A stretch of DNA of 7,895 nucleotides from Selenomonadaceae bacterium UBA3796 (GCA_002369175.1 DFES01000003.1:1-7895), one strand, 5' to 3'. Positions 1 through 7,145 are shown, counted from the stretch's first letter. The notes: a model not told the origin generated them from the letters alone. Made by a program: numbers and translations.

Positions 1-6
1 TTCCAT
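1..6 (-). CDS. Start of a divergent gene (first two codons only)
   Basis: On the minus strand an ATG at 6-4 is followed by GAA at the window edge, so only Met-Glu is visible. The start is supported by a strong purine-rich ribosome binding site, AGGGGGAG at 24-17, ten bases upstream of the ATG, and by an extended -10 element further upstream at 48-56. Nothing can be said about the product. It is transcribed away from motA and shares the intergenic control region with it. Confidence 0.4.
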
Positions 7-47
7 GGTATCGCTTCTCCCCCTATAAATTCATCTTATGTTCCTCT

Positions 48-56
48 ATTATACCA
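48..56 (-). promoter_or_regulatory. Extended -10 promoter of the divergent leftward gene
   Basis: The minus strand reads TGGTATAAT, a perfect TATAAT hexamer at 53-48 preceded by the TGn extension of an extended -10 promoter. No good -35 is visible at 17 bp, which fits an extended -10 type. Transcription would start near 41, leaving a leader of about 35 nt that contains the AGGGGGAG ribosome binding site. A 12-bp palindrome at 72-83 covers the would-be -35 region. Confidence 0.5.
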
Positions 57-71
57 TATTTTTGATGAATA

Positions 72-83
72 TATGATATCATA
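72..83. repeat. 12-bp perfect palindrome, possible operator
   Basis: TATGATATCATA is a perfect inverted repeat centred between 77 and 78. It lies in the AT-rich divergent region, at about the -35 position of the leftward promoter. Its place and symmetry suit a dimeric repressor or activator site, but AT-rich DNA gives such palindromes by chance and no regulator is identified. Confidence 0.3.
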
Positions 84-147
84 AAAAAAAATTATTGTAA
101 AAGAAGAAAAATTTTCCGGAGAAATAGTAGGATTTTGGGACTTTGTA

Positions 148-156
148 TGGAATAAT
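148..156 (+). promoter_or_regulatory. Candidate extended -10 element for motA
   Basis: TGGAATAAT resembles an extended -10, with five of six bases of TATAAT plus an upstream TGn. No convincing -35 lies 16-18 bp upstream. If used, transcription would begin near 163 and give a leader of about 70 nt with two hairpins before motA. Flagellar genes are often read by the motility sigma factor, but no clear site of that type was found here. Confidence 0.3.
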
Positions 157-171
157 ACATTTAAGCATAGG

Positions 172-212
172 TCTGTTTCAAAACAGATGATGTTCCTTCA
201 ATATGTAAGGAA
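172..212 (+). other. Two short hairpins in the motA leader
   Basis: The first inverted repeat, TCTGTTT at 172-178 and AAACAGA at 181-187, forms six or seven base pairs with a tiny loop. The second, TTCCTT at 193-198 and AAGGAA at 207-212, forms six pairs around an 8-nt loop. The second ends six bases before the AGGGGGG ribosome binding site at 218-224. Neither is followed by a T-run, so they are not terminators. They could stabilise the mRNA or affect translation; this is inference. Confidence 0.3.
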
Positions 213-232
213 GAATTAGGGGGGCTTTTATT

Positions 233-1006
233 TTGGAAATGTCAACAGTCATAGGTGCAGTCGGTGGACTTATCTCCGTCTTTGTCGGTATGATCATCAA
301 AGGCGCGCCCATCAGCTCACTGAATAATCCGGCAGCGTTCCTGATTATTATTTGCGGTACGTTTTCCTGCTTGTTTACTGCTTTCAATATGAGACAGCTT
401 CAGAATTTGCCGAAGCTGATCAAGATGGTTTTTTTCAAGCCTGCGCTTCACGAAAAATCGGAATTGCTCAGCATGTTCATCGAGCTTTCGCAGATTGCCC
501 GCCGTGAAGGAATCTTGGCTCTTGAGAACAAGGTGCAGGAGATACAGGATCCTTTCTTCCGCACGGGACTGGGTATGGTCATCGATGGTATGGATCCTGA
601 GTTCGTCAGTGACGTTCTGGACGCAGAACTGGCAGTCATGCAGGAACGCCACGCTGAGGGTCGTGCCATGCTGGAGCAGGCAGGTCTTTACGCTCCTACC
701 CTCGGCGTGCTCGGCGCCGTTATCGGTCTGATTGCGGCACTGGGCAACCTGAACGATGTCAATAAGCTGGGACATGCTATTGCAGCGGCATTCGTGGCAA
801 CCATCCTCGGTATCTTCACGGCATACGTTGTTTATCTGCCCATGGCCAATAAACTGAAGCTGTTGTCCAAAGCAGAGGTCAGTGAAAAGCGCATGATCAT
901 TGAAGGCATTCTTTCCCTGCAGGCCGGCGATTCGCCTACGGCCATTGAAGCAAAGCTTATGGTGTTCATACCGCAGTCCGAACGTGAAGGCTTGAAGAAG
1001 GGGTGA
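233..1006 (+). CDS. motA: MotA, flagellar stator proton-channel subunit
   Basis: MotA is the four-helix inner-membrane subunit that, with MotB, forms the ion-driven stator of the flagellar motor. The 257-residue length suits the shorter Firmicute MotA type. Membrane segments are visible at about residues 4-22, 34-52, 153-173 and 181-203. The cytoplasmic loop carries the charged residues that contact the rotor protein FliG, R90 and E98 in IARREGILALE. The two conserved prolines are P155 in YAPTLG and P203 in YLPMANKL. I chose the TTG at 233 because AGGGGGG at 218-224 is 8 nt upstream. The in-frame ATG at 239 would be 14 nt away, which is too far. motB follows after 4 nt, so the two are co-transcribed. 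Proton versus sodium use is not proven; the MotB side looks MotB-like rather than PomB-like. Confidence 0.95.
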   Translation: MEMSTVIGAVGGLISVFVGMIIKGAPISSLNNPAAFLIIICGTFSCLFTAFNMRQLQNLPKLIKMVFFKPALHEKSELLSMFIELSQIARREGILALENKVQEIQDPFFRTGLGMVIDGMDPEFVSDVLDAELAVMQERHAEGRAMLEQAGLYAPTLGVLGAVIGLIAALGNLNDVNKLGHAIAAAFVATILGIFTAYVVYLPMANKLKLLSKAEVSEKRMIIEGILSLQAGDSPTAIEAKLMVFIPQSEREGLKKG

Positions 1007-1010
1007 TTCC

Positions 1011-1793
1011 ATGGCCAAAAAGAAACATGCCGCGCCTCATGAAGAGCATGAAGGCGAGCCTTGGCTGCTGCCGTATTCCGATCTCATGACCCTTTTGCTG
1101 GCACTCTTTATTGCGCTGTTTGCTATTTCTCAGACGGATCAGCAGAAGGTATCGCAGCTGGCTCAGGCTTTCACCTCAGCTTTCAACATGGGCGGCCCTT
1201 CCTTTTTTGACAAAATGGGGCCGAATGCCAGCATGATGCGCCAGATGGTTTCCGATGAAGATCAGGGCAATAATGCCTATATTCAGGAAAATCAACAATT
1301 GGAGCAAATCAAGAAGGAACTGGATGAATATATTGAACAGAATAAGCTGGAGGATGAACTGAGCACAGAGTTGGCGGATGACGGGCTCATGATCCGGATC
1401 AAGGAACGGGCTCTTTTCCCATCGGGGTCGGCGGAACTCATCGGAGATTCCCAAAAGATCGGGCCGGTGGTTGCAAGCCTCCTGGGGACGATTCCGCAGA
1501 GGGTGGTCATTTCCGGTCATACGGATAATGTTCCCATCAACACGCCCCAATATCCATCGAATTGGGAACTCAGTTCCTTCCGGGCCATGAATTTCATGAA
1601 GTTCCTGCTCAGCATAAATCCCAATCTTAATCCTGCCAGGTTCAGTGCCATCGGCTACAGCGAATACCGCCCCATTGCCGATAATGCGCAGGAGCAGGGA
1701 AGATCCCAGAACCGCCGGGTTGAGATACTCATTGCAAGAAGCCAGCATTTCGACCCCTATGAAGCGGAACGCAAGGCAAGAGGAGCACAGTGA
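1011..1793 (+). CDS. motB: MotB, flagellar stator peptidoglycan anchor
   Basis: MotB pairs with MotA and fixes the stator to the cell wall. The 260 residues show a short cytoplasmic N-terminus and a single membrane helix at about 20-40. The family motif PYSDLMTLLLALF includes D24, the ion-carrying aspartate. A periplasmic linker with a charged, probably coiled-coil part (about 90-120) follows. The OmpA-like peptidoglycan-binding domain spans about 125-245, with ISGHTDNVPI (D172), WELSSFRAMNF (R191) and the C-terminal GRSQNRRVEILI block. The ATG at 1011 has GAAGGGG ending at 1003, 7 nt upstream. The stop codon TGA abuts the 5' arm of an intrinsic terminator, so the motAB transcript probably ends here. 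No other flagellar gene is in the window. Confidence 0.95.
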   Translation: MAKKKHAAPHEEHEGEPWLLPYSDLMTLLLALFIALFAISQTDQQKVSQLAQAFTSAFNMGGPSFFDKMGPNASMMRQMVSDEDQGNNAYIQENQQLEQIKKELDEYIEQNKLEDELSTELADDGLMIRIKERALFPSGSAELIGDSQKIGPVVASLLGTIPQRVVISGHTDNVPINTPQYPSNWELSSFRAMNFMKFLLSINPNLNPARFSAIGYSEYRPIADNAQEQGRSQNRRVEILIARSQHFDPYEAERKARGAQ

Positions 1794-1819
1794 AAAAAGC
1801 CGGCAAATGCCGGCTTTTT
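1794..1819 (+). terminator. Perfect intrinsic terminator after motB
   Basis: An 11-bp perfect stem pairs AAAAAGCCGGC (1794-1804) with GCCGGCTTTTT (1809-1819) around an AAAT loop. Its first base is directly after the motB stop codon. The A-run and T-run on either side make it potentially active in both directions. Only 24 bases separate it from the acpS start, which leaves no room for a full promoter after it. Confidence 0.9.
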
Positions 1820-1843
1820 AGGTTTGTGGGAGGGAGCTATGTC

Positions 1844-2215
1844 ATGGTATTGGGAATCGGAACGGATATCGTCGAAGTGCATCGGGTGAAGAAAGCCTTA
1901 GAGAATGAGAGGTTTCGGGATCGTGTCTACACCCGAGGGGAAATCGATTACTGCGAGAGGAGAGGCATGCAGGCCGCCGCTTCTTACGCAGCCAGATTCT
2001 CCGGCAAAGAGGCTGTTCTGAAAGCTTTTGGCACAGGACTTCGGCAGGGATCTCTGCTGGATATCGAAATTTTGCCGGATGCGCTTGGATGCCCGCATGT
2101 GCGGCTGAGGGGCTATTTTTCCGATTTTGCAAATGAGATGGGCGTGAAGACTGTGCACATTTCTCTCAGCCATACGAGGGAATACGCGACAGCACAGTGT
2201 ATAATGGAGGGATAA
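1844..2215 (+). CDS. acpS: AcpS, holo-[acyl-carrier-protein] synthase
   Basis: This enzyme moves the 4'-phosphopantetheine arm from coenzyme A to a serine of apo-ACP, activating it for fatty acid synthesis in the cytoplasm. The 123-residue protein has the usual AcpS length and all signature blocks: GIGTDIVEV with metal-binding D8, the RFSGKEAVLKAFGTG motif with E56 and K60, and HISLSHTREYATA near the C-terminus. The frame is open upstream to 1790, but that extension would translate through the motB terminator hairpin. The ATG at 1844 gives the normal N-terminus and has GGGAGGGAG (1828-1836) 7 nt before it. nnr begins 2 nt after the stop, so the two are an operon and probably translationally coupled. 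The promoter is not obvious, because the motB terminator lies immediately upstream. Confidence 0.95.
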   Translation: MVLGIGTDIVEVHRVKKALENERFRDRVYTRGEIDYCERRGMQAAASYAARFSGKEAVLKAFGTGLRQGSLLDIEILPDALGCPHVRLRGYFSDFANEMGVKTVHISLSHTREYATAQCIMEG

Positions 2216-2217
2216 AG

Positions 2218-3780
2218 ATGAAGGTTGTCCAGGCAAACGAGATGAGGAATATCGACCGAAGGGCAGTGGAGGAGTTCGGAATACCGGAACTCCTGCTTAT
2301 GGAAAATGCGGGTCATCAGGCCGCCGAAGCCATGGAACATCTCCTGGATGGAGTGAGGGATAAGAATATATGCGTTCTTGCCGGAAGCGGGAATAATGGC
2401 GGGGATGCGTTTGTCGCAGCCCGTCACCTTGCGAACCACGGGGCAAAGGTAAAGGTTCTCTTCGTTGGGGATCCTGCGCATCTCACCCGTTCTGCCATGA
2501 TCCATCGGGATGTTGTGGCGAGGATGGGAATCGAAATCCTGCCTTTGGATGAGGAACGCTCCCTGGATAAACTGCGCGTTCTCCTGAAGCGGTTCACGGA
2601 TGGCATTTTGGATGGCATTCTGGGAACCGGGTTCCAGGGAGTCCTCAAGGAGAAGGTCGCGGAGGTTGTCCGCGCTATCAATGATGCGGGGAAACCTGTG
2701 GCCTCCATAGATATTCCCACCGGCGTCGATGCGGATACAGGGCAGGTGACCAGTGAGGCCGTCCACGCGGATCTGACGATTTCCCTCGGTCTTCCCAAGG
2801 TGGGGCATCTCCTGTGCCCCGGAGCGGAATGCACAGGAAAACTTCTGGTGGATGATATCGGGATTCCCTTTGAACTGCTCCATGCAGATGAACTTCGAAT
2901 GGAGCTGCTGGATGATGAATTGGCAAAAACCCTCCTGCTGCACCGTCCCATGGATGCTCACAAGGGAACCTGCGGGCGTGTTCTTGTTGTCGCCGGGTCG
3001 AAGGGAATGACGGGAGCGGCGGCCCTGGCTTCTCAGGCTGTGCTGCGAAGCGGCGGGGGCATTGCTACCTTGGCAATAGGGGAGAGCCTCCACGAGCTCA
3101 TGGAGGGAAAACTCCTGGAAGTAATGACCTGTCCGGTTCCGGAAATTGATTCGGGAGCCATCGGCGGGGACAGAGCCATGGGAAGTCTCCTGGAGTATAC
3201 CGACAAGCATGATGTTGTGCTCATCGGCCCGGGGCTTGGCCGCAAGGCTGAGACCTCGGAACTTGTCCGCAATTATGCAGAGAACATAGACAAGTTCCTC
3301 GTACTGGATGCGGATGGCGTCTATGCTTATCGGAAGCACCCGGAGCTTTTGACGAAGCTGGCACAGATTCCCATTCTCACGCCGCATTTGGGAGAAATGG
3401 CAGATCTGCTGGATATTTCCGTGAAAGAGCTCAGAGAATCGCTGGTTTCTCTTGTGCGGAAGGCTGCAAAAGAATACAGATCCGTATTTGTGGTGAAGAG
3501 CGAATGCACGATGGTGGCATATCCAAATGGTGAGACTTTTTTCACCACAAAGGGAAATCCGGGCATGGCGACAGCAGGCTGCGGAGATGTTCTGAGCGGC
3601 ACGATCGCCGGTCTTGTGAGGCAGACAGAGACCGGGCTTGCTCCACTGGCCGGTGTCTACCTCCACGGACTGGCAGGCGATCTGGCCTATGAGGAAAAGG
3701 GGGAAGGACTCATTGCCTCGGATGTTCTGGAAAAACTGCCGGAGGCAAGATGCCGCATCCGGAAATTGGCCGGCATATAG
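2218..3780 (+). CDS. nnr: Nnr, bifunctional NAD(P)HX epimerase / ADP-dependent dehydratase
   Basis: Nnr repairs hydrated NADH and NADPH. The N-terminal half epimerises R- and S-NAD(P)HX and the C-terminal half dehydrates the S form using ADP. The 520 residues match the fused bacterial family. In the epimerase half (about 1-215) I see LLLMENAGHQAAEAM, the cofactor loop AGSGNNGGDAFVAARHL (55-71), DGILGTGFQG and ASIDIPTGVDADTGQ. The ribokinase-like half (about 235-510) has HKGTCGRVLVVAGSKGMTGA, VLIGPGLG, LVLDADGVYAY, TPHLGEMADLL and the nucleotide motif GNPGMATAGCGDVLSG, with likely catalytic D457. The ATG at 2218 follows GGAGGG (2206-2211) by 6 nt. An in-frame GTG at 2197 lies inside acpS and has no good site. 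Coupling with acpS is common in Firmicutes. All key motifs look intact. No terminator is visible after it. Confidence 0.95.
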   Translation: MKVVQANEMRNIDRRAVEEFGIPELLLMENAGHQAAEAMEHLLDGVRDKNICVLAGSGNNGGDAFVAARHLANHGAKVKVLFVGDPAHLTRSAMIHRDVVARMGIEILPLDEERSLDKLRVLLKRFTDGILDGILGTGFQGVLKEKVAEVVRAINDAGKPVASIDIPTGVDADTGQVTSEAVHADLTISLGLPKVGHLLCPGAECTGKLLVDDIGIPFELLHADELRMELLDDELAKTLLLHRPMDAHKGTCGRVLVVAGSKGMTGAAALASQAVLRSGGGIATLAIGESLHELMEGKLLEVMTCPVPEIDSGAIGGDRAMGSLLEYTDKHDVVLIGPGLGRKAETSELVRNYAENIDKFLVLDADGVYAYRKHPELLTKLAQIPILTPHLGEMADLLDISVKELRESLVSLVRKAAKEYRSVFVVKSECTMVAYPNGETFFTTKGNPGMATAGCGDVLSGTIAGLVRQTETGLAPLAGVYLHGLAGDLAYEEKGEGLIASDVLEKLPEARCRIRKLAGI

Positions 3781-3843
3781 TTGGAAATTCCTTTCATTCG
3801 CTTCACTTCATGCCGCAGTCGACAGAAAGAACAGGGTGTCATG

Positions 3844-6615
3844 ATGGACAAAAAGAAGTTAAAGCGCAGGGGATTCTTTGACCAGTTTATGGTTTGGGCC
3901 ATTGTCGAGTTTATTGTACTGTCGGCCATCCTGAGCATTCTGGGAGCAGTGGTCTATGACAGGATGGACATTCTCCTGATTGATTCGCTGAAAGAATCGG
4001 TGGCTCAGCAGAGCCATAGCATTGCCTATTCCCTGGGAGAGCGGTTCCAGCATAAGCTGGACGAACTGGAGGCTCGAGCGGAGATGCTGCAGCAGGGGAG
4101 GATTTCTCCTGGGGATGCGGTTGCCATTGCAACTATCGGTACAAAGGGCGGCAGGCTCCGGGGAATTCTCCGGCAGGACAATTCCCCTTTTATGGGCGAG
4201 CCGTTGCCGAAGGAAGTTTTCCATGCCATCGGGCGCGTCTGGCAGGGAGATAGGGCCATTGAATACCGGCGGGGCATCGGCATGGTGTTCGCTGTGCCCT
4301 TCCAATTGGAAGGGGAGGACTGTGTTTTTTACGAAATCTTCGATGATGAGGCAGTGCAGAACTTTTACAAGATGATGAGCTACAACGGCAAGGGGACGTT
4401 GATTCTCGCTTCGGACTACGACCAGTGGCTTCTTCTGTCGGAAGGGCAGTATCCCGAACTGACAGAGGGGAAGATGCCGAATTTCAGCAATGTATGGAAG
4501 GAGGCAGAACATTCGATTCCTTTGCCCGGCAGGACCAATTCCTTTTACCATGAGGACGAATACGACAATGAGCTGTACGCATTCTTTTTCCACACTACCT
4601 GTATTTCCGAAAAGGATCACCTGGTGCTGGCCGGTTATGTGGAATGGGATGATGTGGTGGTAGGCATTGATTATATCTATACCCTCATGCAGATGGTATT
4701 CTGTGTTGTCCTGGCACTGCTCTTCGTGGTGGTATGCTACAACATGCGGACCCAGCAGCTCAAGTATTCCAAGCACCAGACGGAGCTTTCTGACTCCGCG
4801 AATCAGGCGAAAAGTGAATTTTTGTCACGGATGTCCCATGAGATCAGGACACCCATCAATGCTGTCATGGGCATGGACGAGATGATTCTCAGGGAAGCCA
4901 AGGAACCTGCGATATTGGAATACGCCCAGAATATTCAGCATGCAGCCAAGAGTCTGTTGGAGATCATAAATGATATTTTGGATTTTTCCAAAATCGAGGC
5001 GGGGAAGATGGATATCATTCCCGTGGAGTATCAGCTCAGTTCCCTGCTGAACGACCTGCTCAACATGGTTCAGAAGCGGGCGGAGAAAAAGGGGCTGAAG
5101 GTGCATGTGGAAGCGAACCGCGCCATACCGAACGCGCTGTTCGGCGATGAGATGCGCATCAAGCAGGTGGTGACGAATCTTTTGACCAATGCGGTCAAGT
5201 ACACCGAGCAGGGCAGCGTGACCCTCAAGGTGGATTACCATGTCATTGACGAACAGAACATTTCGCTGTTTATCAGTGTGCGGGATACGGGCATCGGCAT
5301 AAAGGAGCAGGATCTGGAAAAGCTTTTCTGCTCTTTTGAACGCATTGAGGAACGGCGCAACCGCAGTATTGAGGGGTCGGGGCTTGGGATGAATATTGCC
5401 AGACAGCTCCTGAACATGATGGGGGCGGAGCTGAAGGTCGATAGCGTTTACGGAAGGGGCTCCACATTCAGTTTTCGGATTGTGCAGAAGGTGATGAATT
5501 TTGAACCCCTCGGGGACTTTGAGGAGGCGTATCATCGTTCCCTGTCCCACCACAAGAAATATCACGCTTCCTTCCAGGCACCGGATGCCCGTATTCTGGT
5601 GGTGGATGATACCGTGATGAATCTCACGGTGGTCAAGGGACTCCTGAAGCAGACGAAGATCCAGATCGACACGGCGCTTAGCGGGCAGGAATGTCTGACG
5701 GCGGTGCGGAAAAAGAAATACGACATCATTTTTCTTGACCATATGATGCCGGGCATGGACGGTATTGAGACCATCAAGGCCATGAAGGAGCTCGATGGGA
5801 ACAAGAATGAGACAACGCCTGTCATTTCCCTGACTGCCAATGCCATCCGTGGGGCGCGTGAGCAGTATATTGCGGCGGGGTTCCAGGATTATCTGACAAA
5901 ACCCATCAACTGCGTGCGCCTGGAGGAGATGATAACCAAGTACCTGCCCAAGGAAAAAATCATGGCGGTTCCCAGCGAAGGTGCAAAGAAGAAAATGAAG
6001 ACGGAGGAGTCGGCATGTCTGCCAGCGTGGCTGACGGAAGTGGAGGGGCTGGATCTTGCTTCCGGTGTGGAACACTGCGGCAGCCGGGAGGCATATATCG
6101 ATGTTCTGACGGTTTTTGCCAATTCCATTGCCGGAGCCTCGAAGGAAATCGAAGGATATTTCCGGGGAGAGAACTGGAAGAACTATACCACAAAGGTGCA
6201 TGCGCTGAAATCCACGGCAAAAATCATCGGAGCCGTAGAGCTTTCCGAAAGAGCAAGGCGGCTGGAGGATGCCGGAAACGCAGGCTATGTTGACGAAATC
6301 CGCCAGGATCACCGTCCGCTTATGGAGCTTTATCTCTCCTATGGGGAGAAGCTTCGGCCTTTTATCGTCAAGGAGGAAGAGGAGGCAGGAAAGCCGCTTG
6401 TCCGTGAGGCGGAGCTTGCCGAGGCTTTTGAAGCCCTGGAGGAAATTGCATCCGCGTTTGACTATGATTCTTTGGTGTTCCTGTTTGAGGCTCTGGATGA
6501 TTACCACTTGCCGGAAAAGGAAGCCAAGATCTATCGGGAGATCAAGGAGGCTGCCGCAAAGCCTGACTGGGAGAGAATCCGGGAACTCCTTGGCATGAGG
6601 AGACAAGGACGGTGA
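3844..6615 (+). CDS. Membrane hybrid histidine kinase with receiver and Hpt domains
   Basis: This protein should sense a signal outside the inner membrane and run a His-Asp-His phosphorelay within one chain. From the ATG at 3844 (923 residues) it has a membrane helix at about 16-38, an outside sensor region at 39-275, and a second helix at about 276-299. A short helical linker without HAMP follows. HisKA has phospho-accepting H332 in MSHEIRTPINAVMGMDEM. The ATPase shows the N-box NLLTNAVKYT, DTGIGI and GSGLGM. The receiver (about 582-700) has acidic D588/D589, acceptor D632 in FLDHMMPGMDG, T664 and K686. Hpt has H786 in VHALKSTAKIIGA. A helical tail of about 80 residues ends it. The sensor region may be Cache-like, but I cannot confirm that. 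ATGs at 3841 and 3844 are both possible; AGGG at 3833-3836 spaces better to 3844. There is no response regulator nearby, so the output target lies elsewhere. The next gene overlaps its stop codon. Confidence 0.93.
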   Translation: MDKKKLKRRGFFDQFMVWAIVEFIVLSAILSILGAVVYDRMDILLIDSLKESVAQQSHSIAYSLGERFQHKLDELEARAEMLQQGRISPGDAVAIATIGTKGGRLRGILRQDNSPFMGEPLPKEVFHAIGRVWQGDRAIEYRRGIGMVFAVPFQLEGEDCVFYEIFDDEAVQNFYKMMSYNGKGTLILASDYDQWLLLSEGQYPELTEGKMPNFSNVWKEAEHSIPLPGRTNSFYHEDEYDNELYAFFFHTTCISEKDHLVLAGYVEWDDVVVGIDYIYTLMQMVFCVVLALLFVVVCYNMRTQQLKYSKHQTELSDSANQAKSEFLSRMSHEIRTPINAVMGMDEMILREAKEPAILEYAQNIQHAAKSLLEIINDILDFSKIEAGKMDIIPVEYQLSSLLNDLLNMVQKRAEKKGLKVHVEANRAIPNALFGDEMRIKQVVTNLLTNAVKYTEQGSVTLKVDYHVIDEQNISLFISVRDTGIGIKEQDLEKLFCSFERIEERRNRSIEGSGLGMNIARQLLNMMGAELKVDSVYGRGSTFSFRIVQKVMNFEPLGDFEEAYHRSLSHHKKYHASFQAPDARILVVDDTVMNLTVVKGLLKQTKIQIDTALSGQECLTAVRKKKYDIIFLDHMMPGMDGIETIKAMKELDGNKNETTPVISLTANAIRGAREQYIAAGFQDYLTKPINCVRLEEMITKYLPKEKIMAVPSEGAKKKMKTEESACLPAWLTEVEGLDLASGVEHCGSREAYIDVLTVFANSIAGASKEIEGYFRGENWKNYTTKVHALKSTAKIIGAVELSERARRLEDAGNAGYVDEIRQDHRPLMELYLSYGEKLRPFIVKEEEEAGKPLVREAELAEAFEALEEIASAFDYDSLVFLFEALDDYHLPEKEAKIYREIKEAAAKPDWERIRELLGMRRQGR

Positions 6616-7145
6616 TGTGCATGAGGAACGTAGTGCTTTTTGCCCTTTTGCTTTCTGCGCTTTTGTCGGGAGTTTGCCAGGCGGCCTCCCTTCCGAAGGA
6701 ATTGAAGGAAAACGGGACGCCGATAAAGCTTGGGGACCCCATTGAAAAAGTCCTTGGCTTTTTCGGTCCGCCGACCCGCATTGCTGCCAATGGGGAAAAT
6801 TATTGCTGGCGGGACTGGTACAACATGAAGGGGCCGGAACTCATCATCAAGACGAGGTACGGAAAGAATATGTGGGCCATTGTTGTGGACAGGGTTCCCA
6901 TGGTCAGGACGCCGGAGGGCATCGGTGTGGGCTCTACGAAAGAGGAAATCGTAGCGCAGTATGGAGAGACGAAGGATGGCTATACGGATGTCAACGGAGA
7001 TATCGTCATGTCCTATGGCGGAAAAAAGGCGGAGGATCTTTTCCTGCGCTTCCGCCTTTCGGGGAAAAAGGAAAAACGTGTGGTCTACATGATATTGGGC
7101 AATCCCGGCGTGAAAGCCTCTTCCGGTGGCAGAAAGAAGAAGTGA
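6615..7145 (+). CDS. Small exported protein with two BamE-like repeats
   Basis: I do not recognise a named family. The 176 residues begin with a clear signal peptide: MCMRN, a hydrophobic stretch at about 6-20, and likely cleavage after VCQA (residue 24). The cysteine at 21 lacks a proper lipobox (SGVC), so a lipoprotein is unlikely. The mature part holds two similar units. The first, about 37-92, begins IKLGDPIEKVLGFFGPP and ends KNMWAIVVD. The second, about 102-162, begins IGVGSTKEEIVAQYGE and ends RVVYMILGN. Each has the helix-plus-strands pattern of the SmpA/BamE fold. The tail is basic (GGRKKK). The ATG at 6615 overlaps the kinase stop TGA by one base and has AAGGA 5 nt upstream. GTG 6612 and ATG 6621 are alternatives. 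The overlap suggests translational coupling and a shared pathway with the kinase. A periplasmic location and a sensor-accessory role are inference. Confidence 0.85.
   Translation: MCMRNVVLFALLLSALLSGVCQAASLPKELKENGTPIKLGDPIEKVLGFFGPPTRIAANGENYCWRDWYNMKGPELIIKTRYGKNMWAIVVDRVPMVRTPEGIGVGSTKEEIVAQYGETKDGYTDVNGDIVMSYGGKKAEDLFLRFRLSGKKEKRVVYMILGNPGVKASSGGRKKK

Noticed and set aside
98..122. Motility sigma factor site (TAAA, then CCG-type -10) before motA
   Set aside because: TAAA at 98-101 is followed after 14 bases by CCGGAGAA, which shares only the CCG start with the consensus. The match is too weak to call.
1790..1843. N-terminal extension of AcpS from an upstream in-frame start
   Set aside because: It would be translated through the motB terminator, has no ribosome binding site of its own, and adds residues not seen in AcpS.
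2200..2205. TATAAT inside the end of acpS as a promoter for nnr
   Set aside because: No -35 is visible at 16-18 bp, and the hexamer arises from codons of the AcpS C-terminus. The 2-nt gene gap favours an operon.
2113..3666. A 517-codon open frame on the minus strand across nnr
   Set aside because: It is antisense to a clear Nnr with intact motifs, shows no recognisable domain, and reflects codon bias of the true gene.
3781..3840. TTG directly after the nnr stop as start of the kinase
   Set aside because: There is no ribosome binding site, and the extra 20 residues are not membrane or domain sequence. The ATG at 3841/3844 precedes a normal basic N-terminus and membrane helix.
4825..6606. A 593-codon open frame on the minus strand under the kinase
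   Set aside because: It mirrors the kinase coding frame, is rich in His, Leu, Arg and Gln in a non-protein-like pattern, and has no domain or ribosome binding site that I can support.
6675..6677. Lipoprotein cysteine in the exported protein
   Set aside because: The residues before it are S-G-V, and valine at -1 does not fit a lipobox. Ordinary signal peptidase cleavage after CQA fits better.
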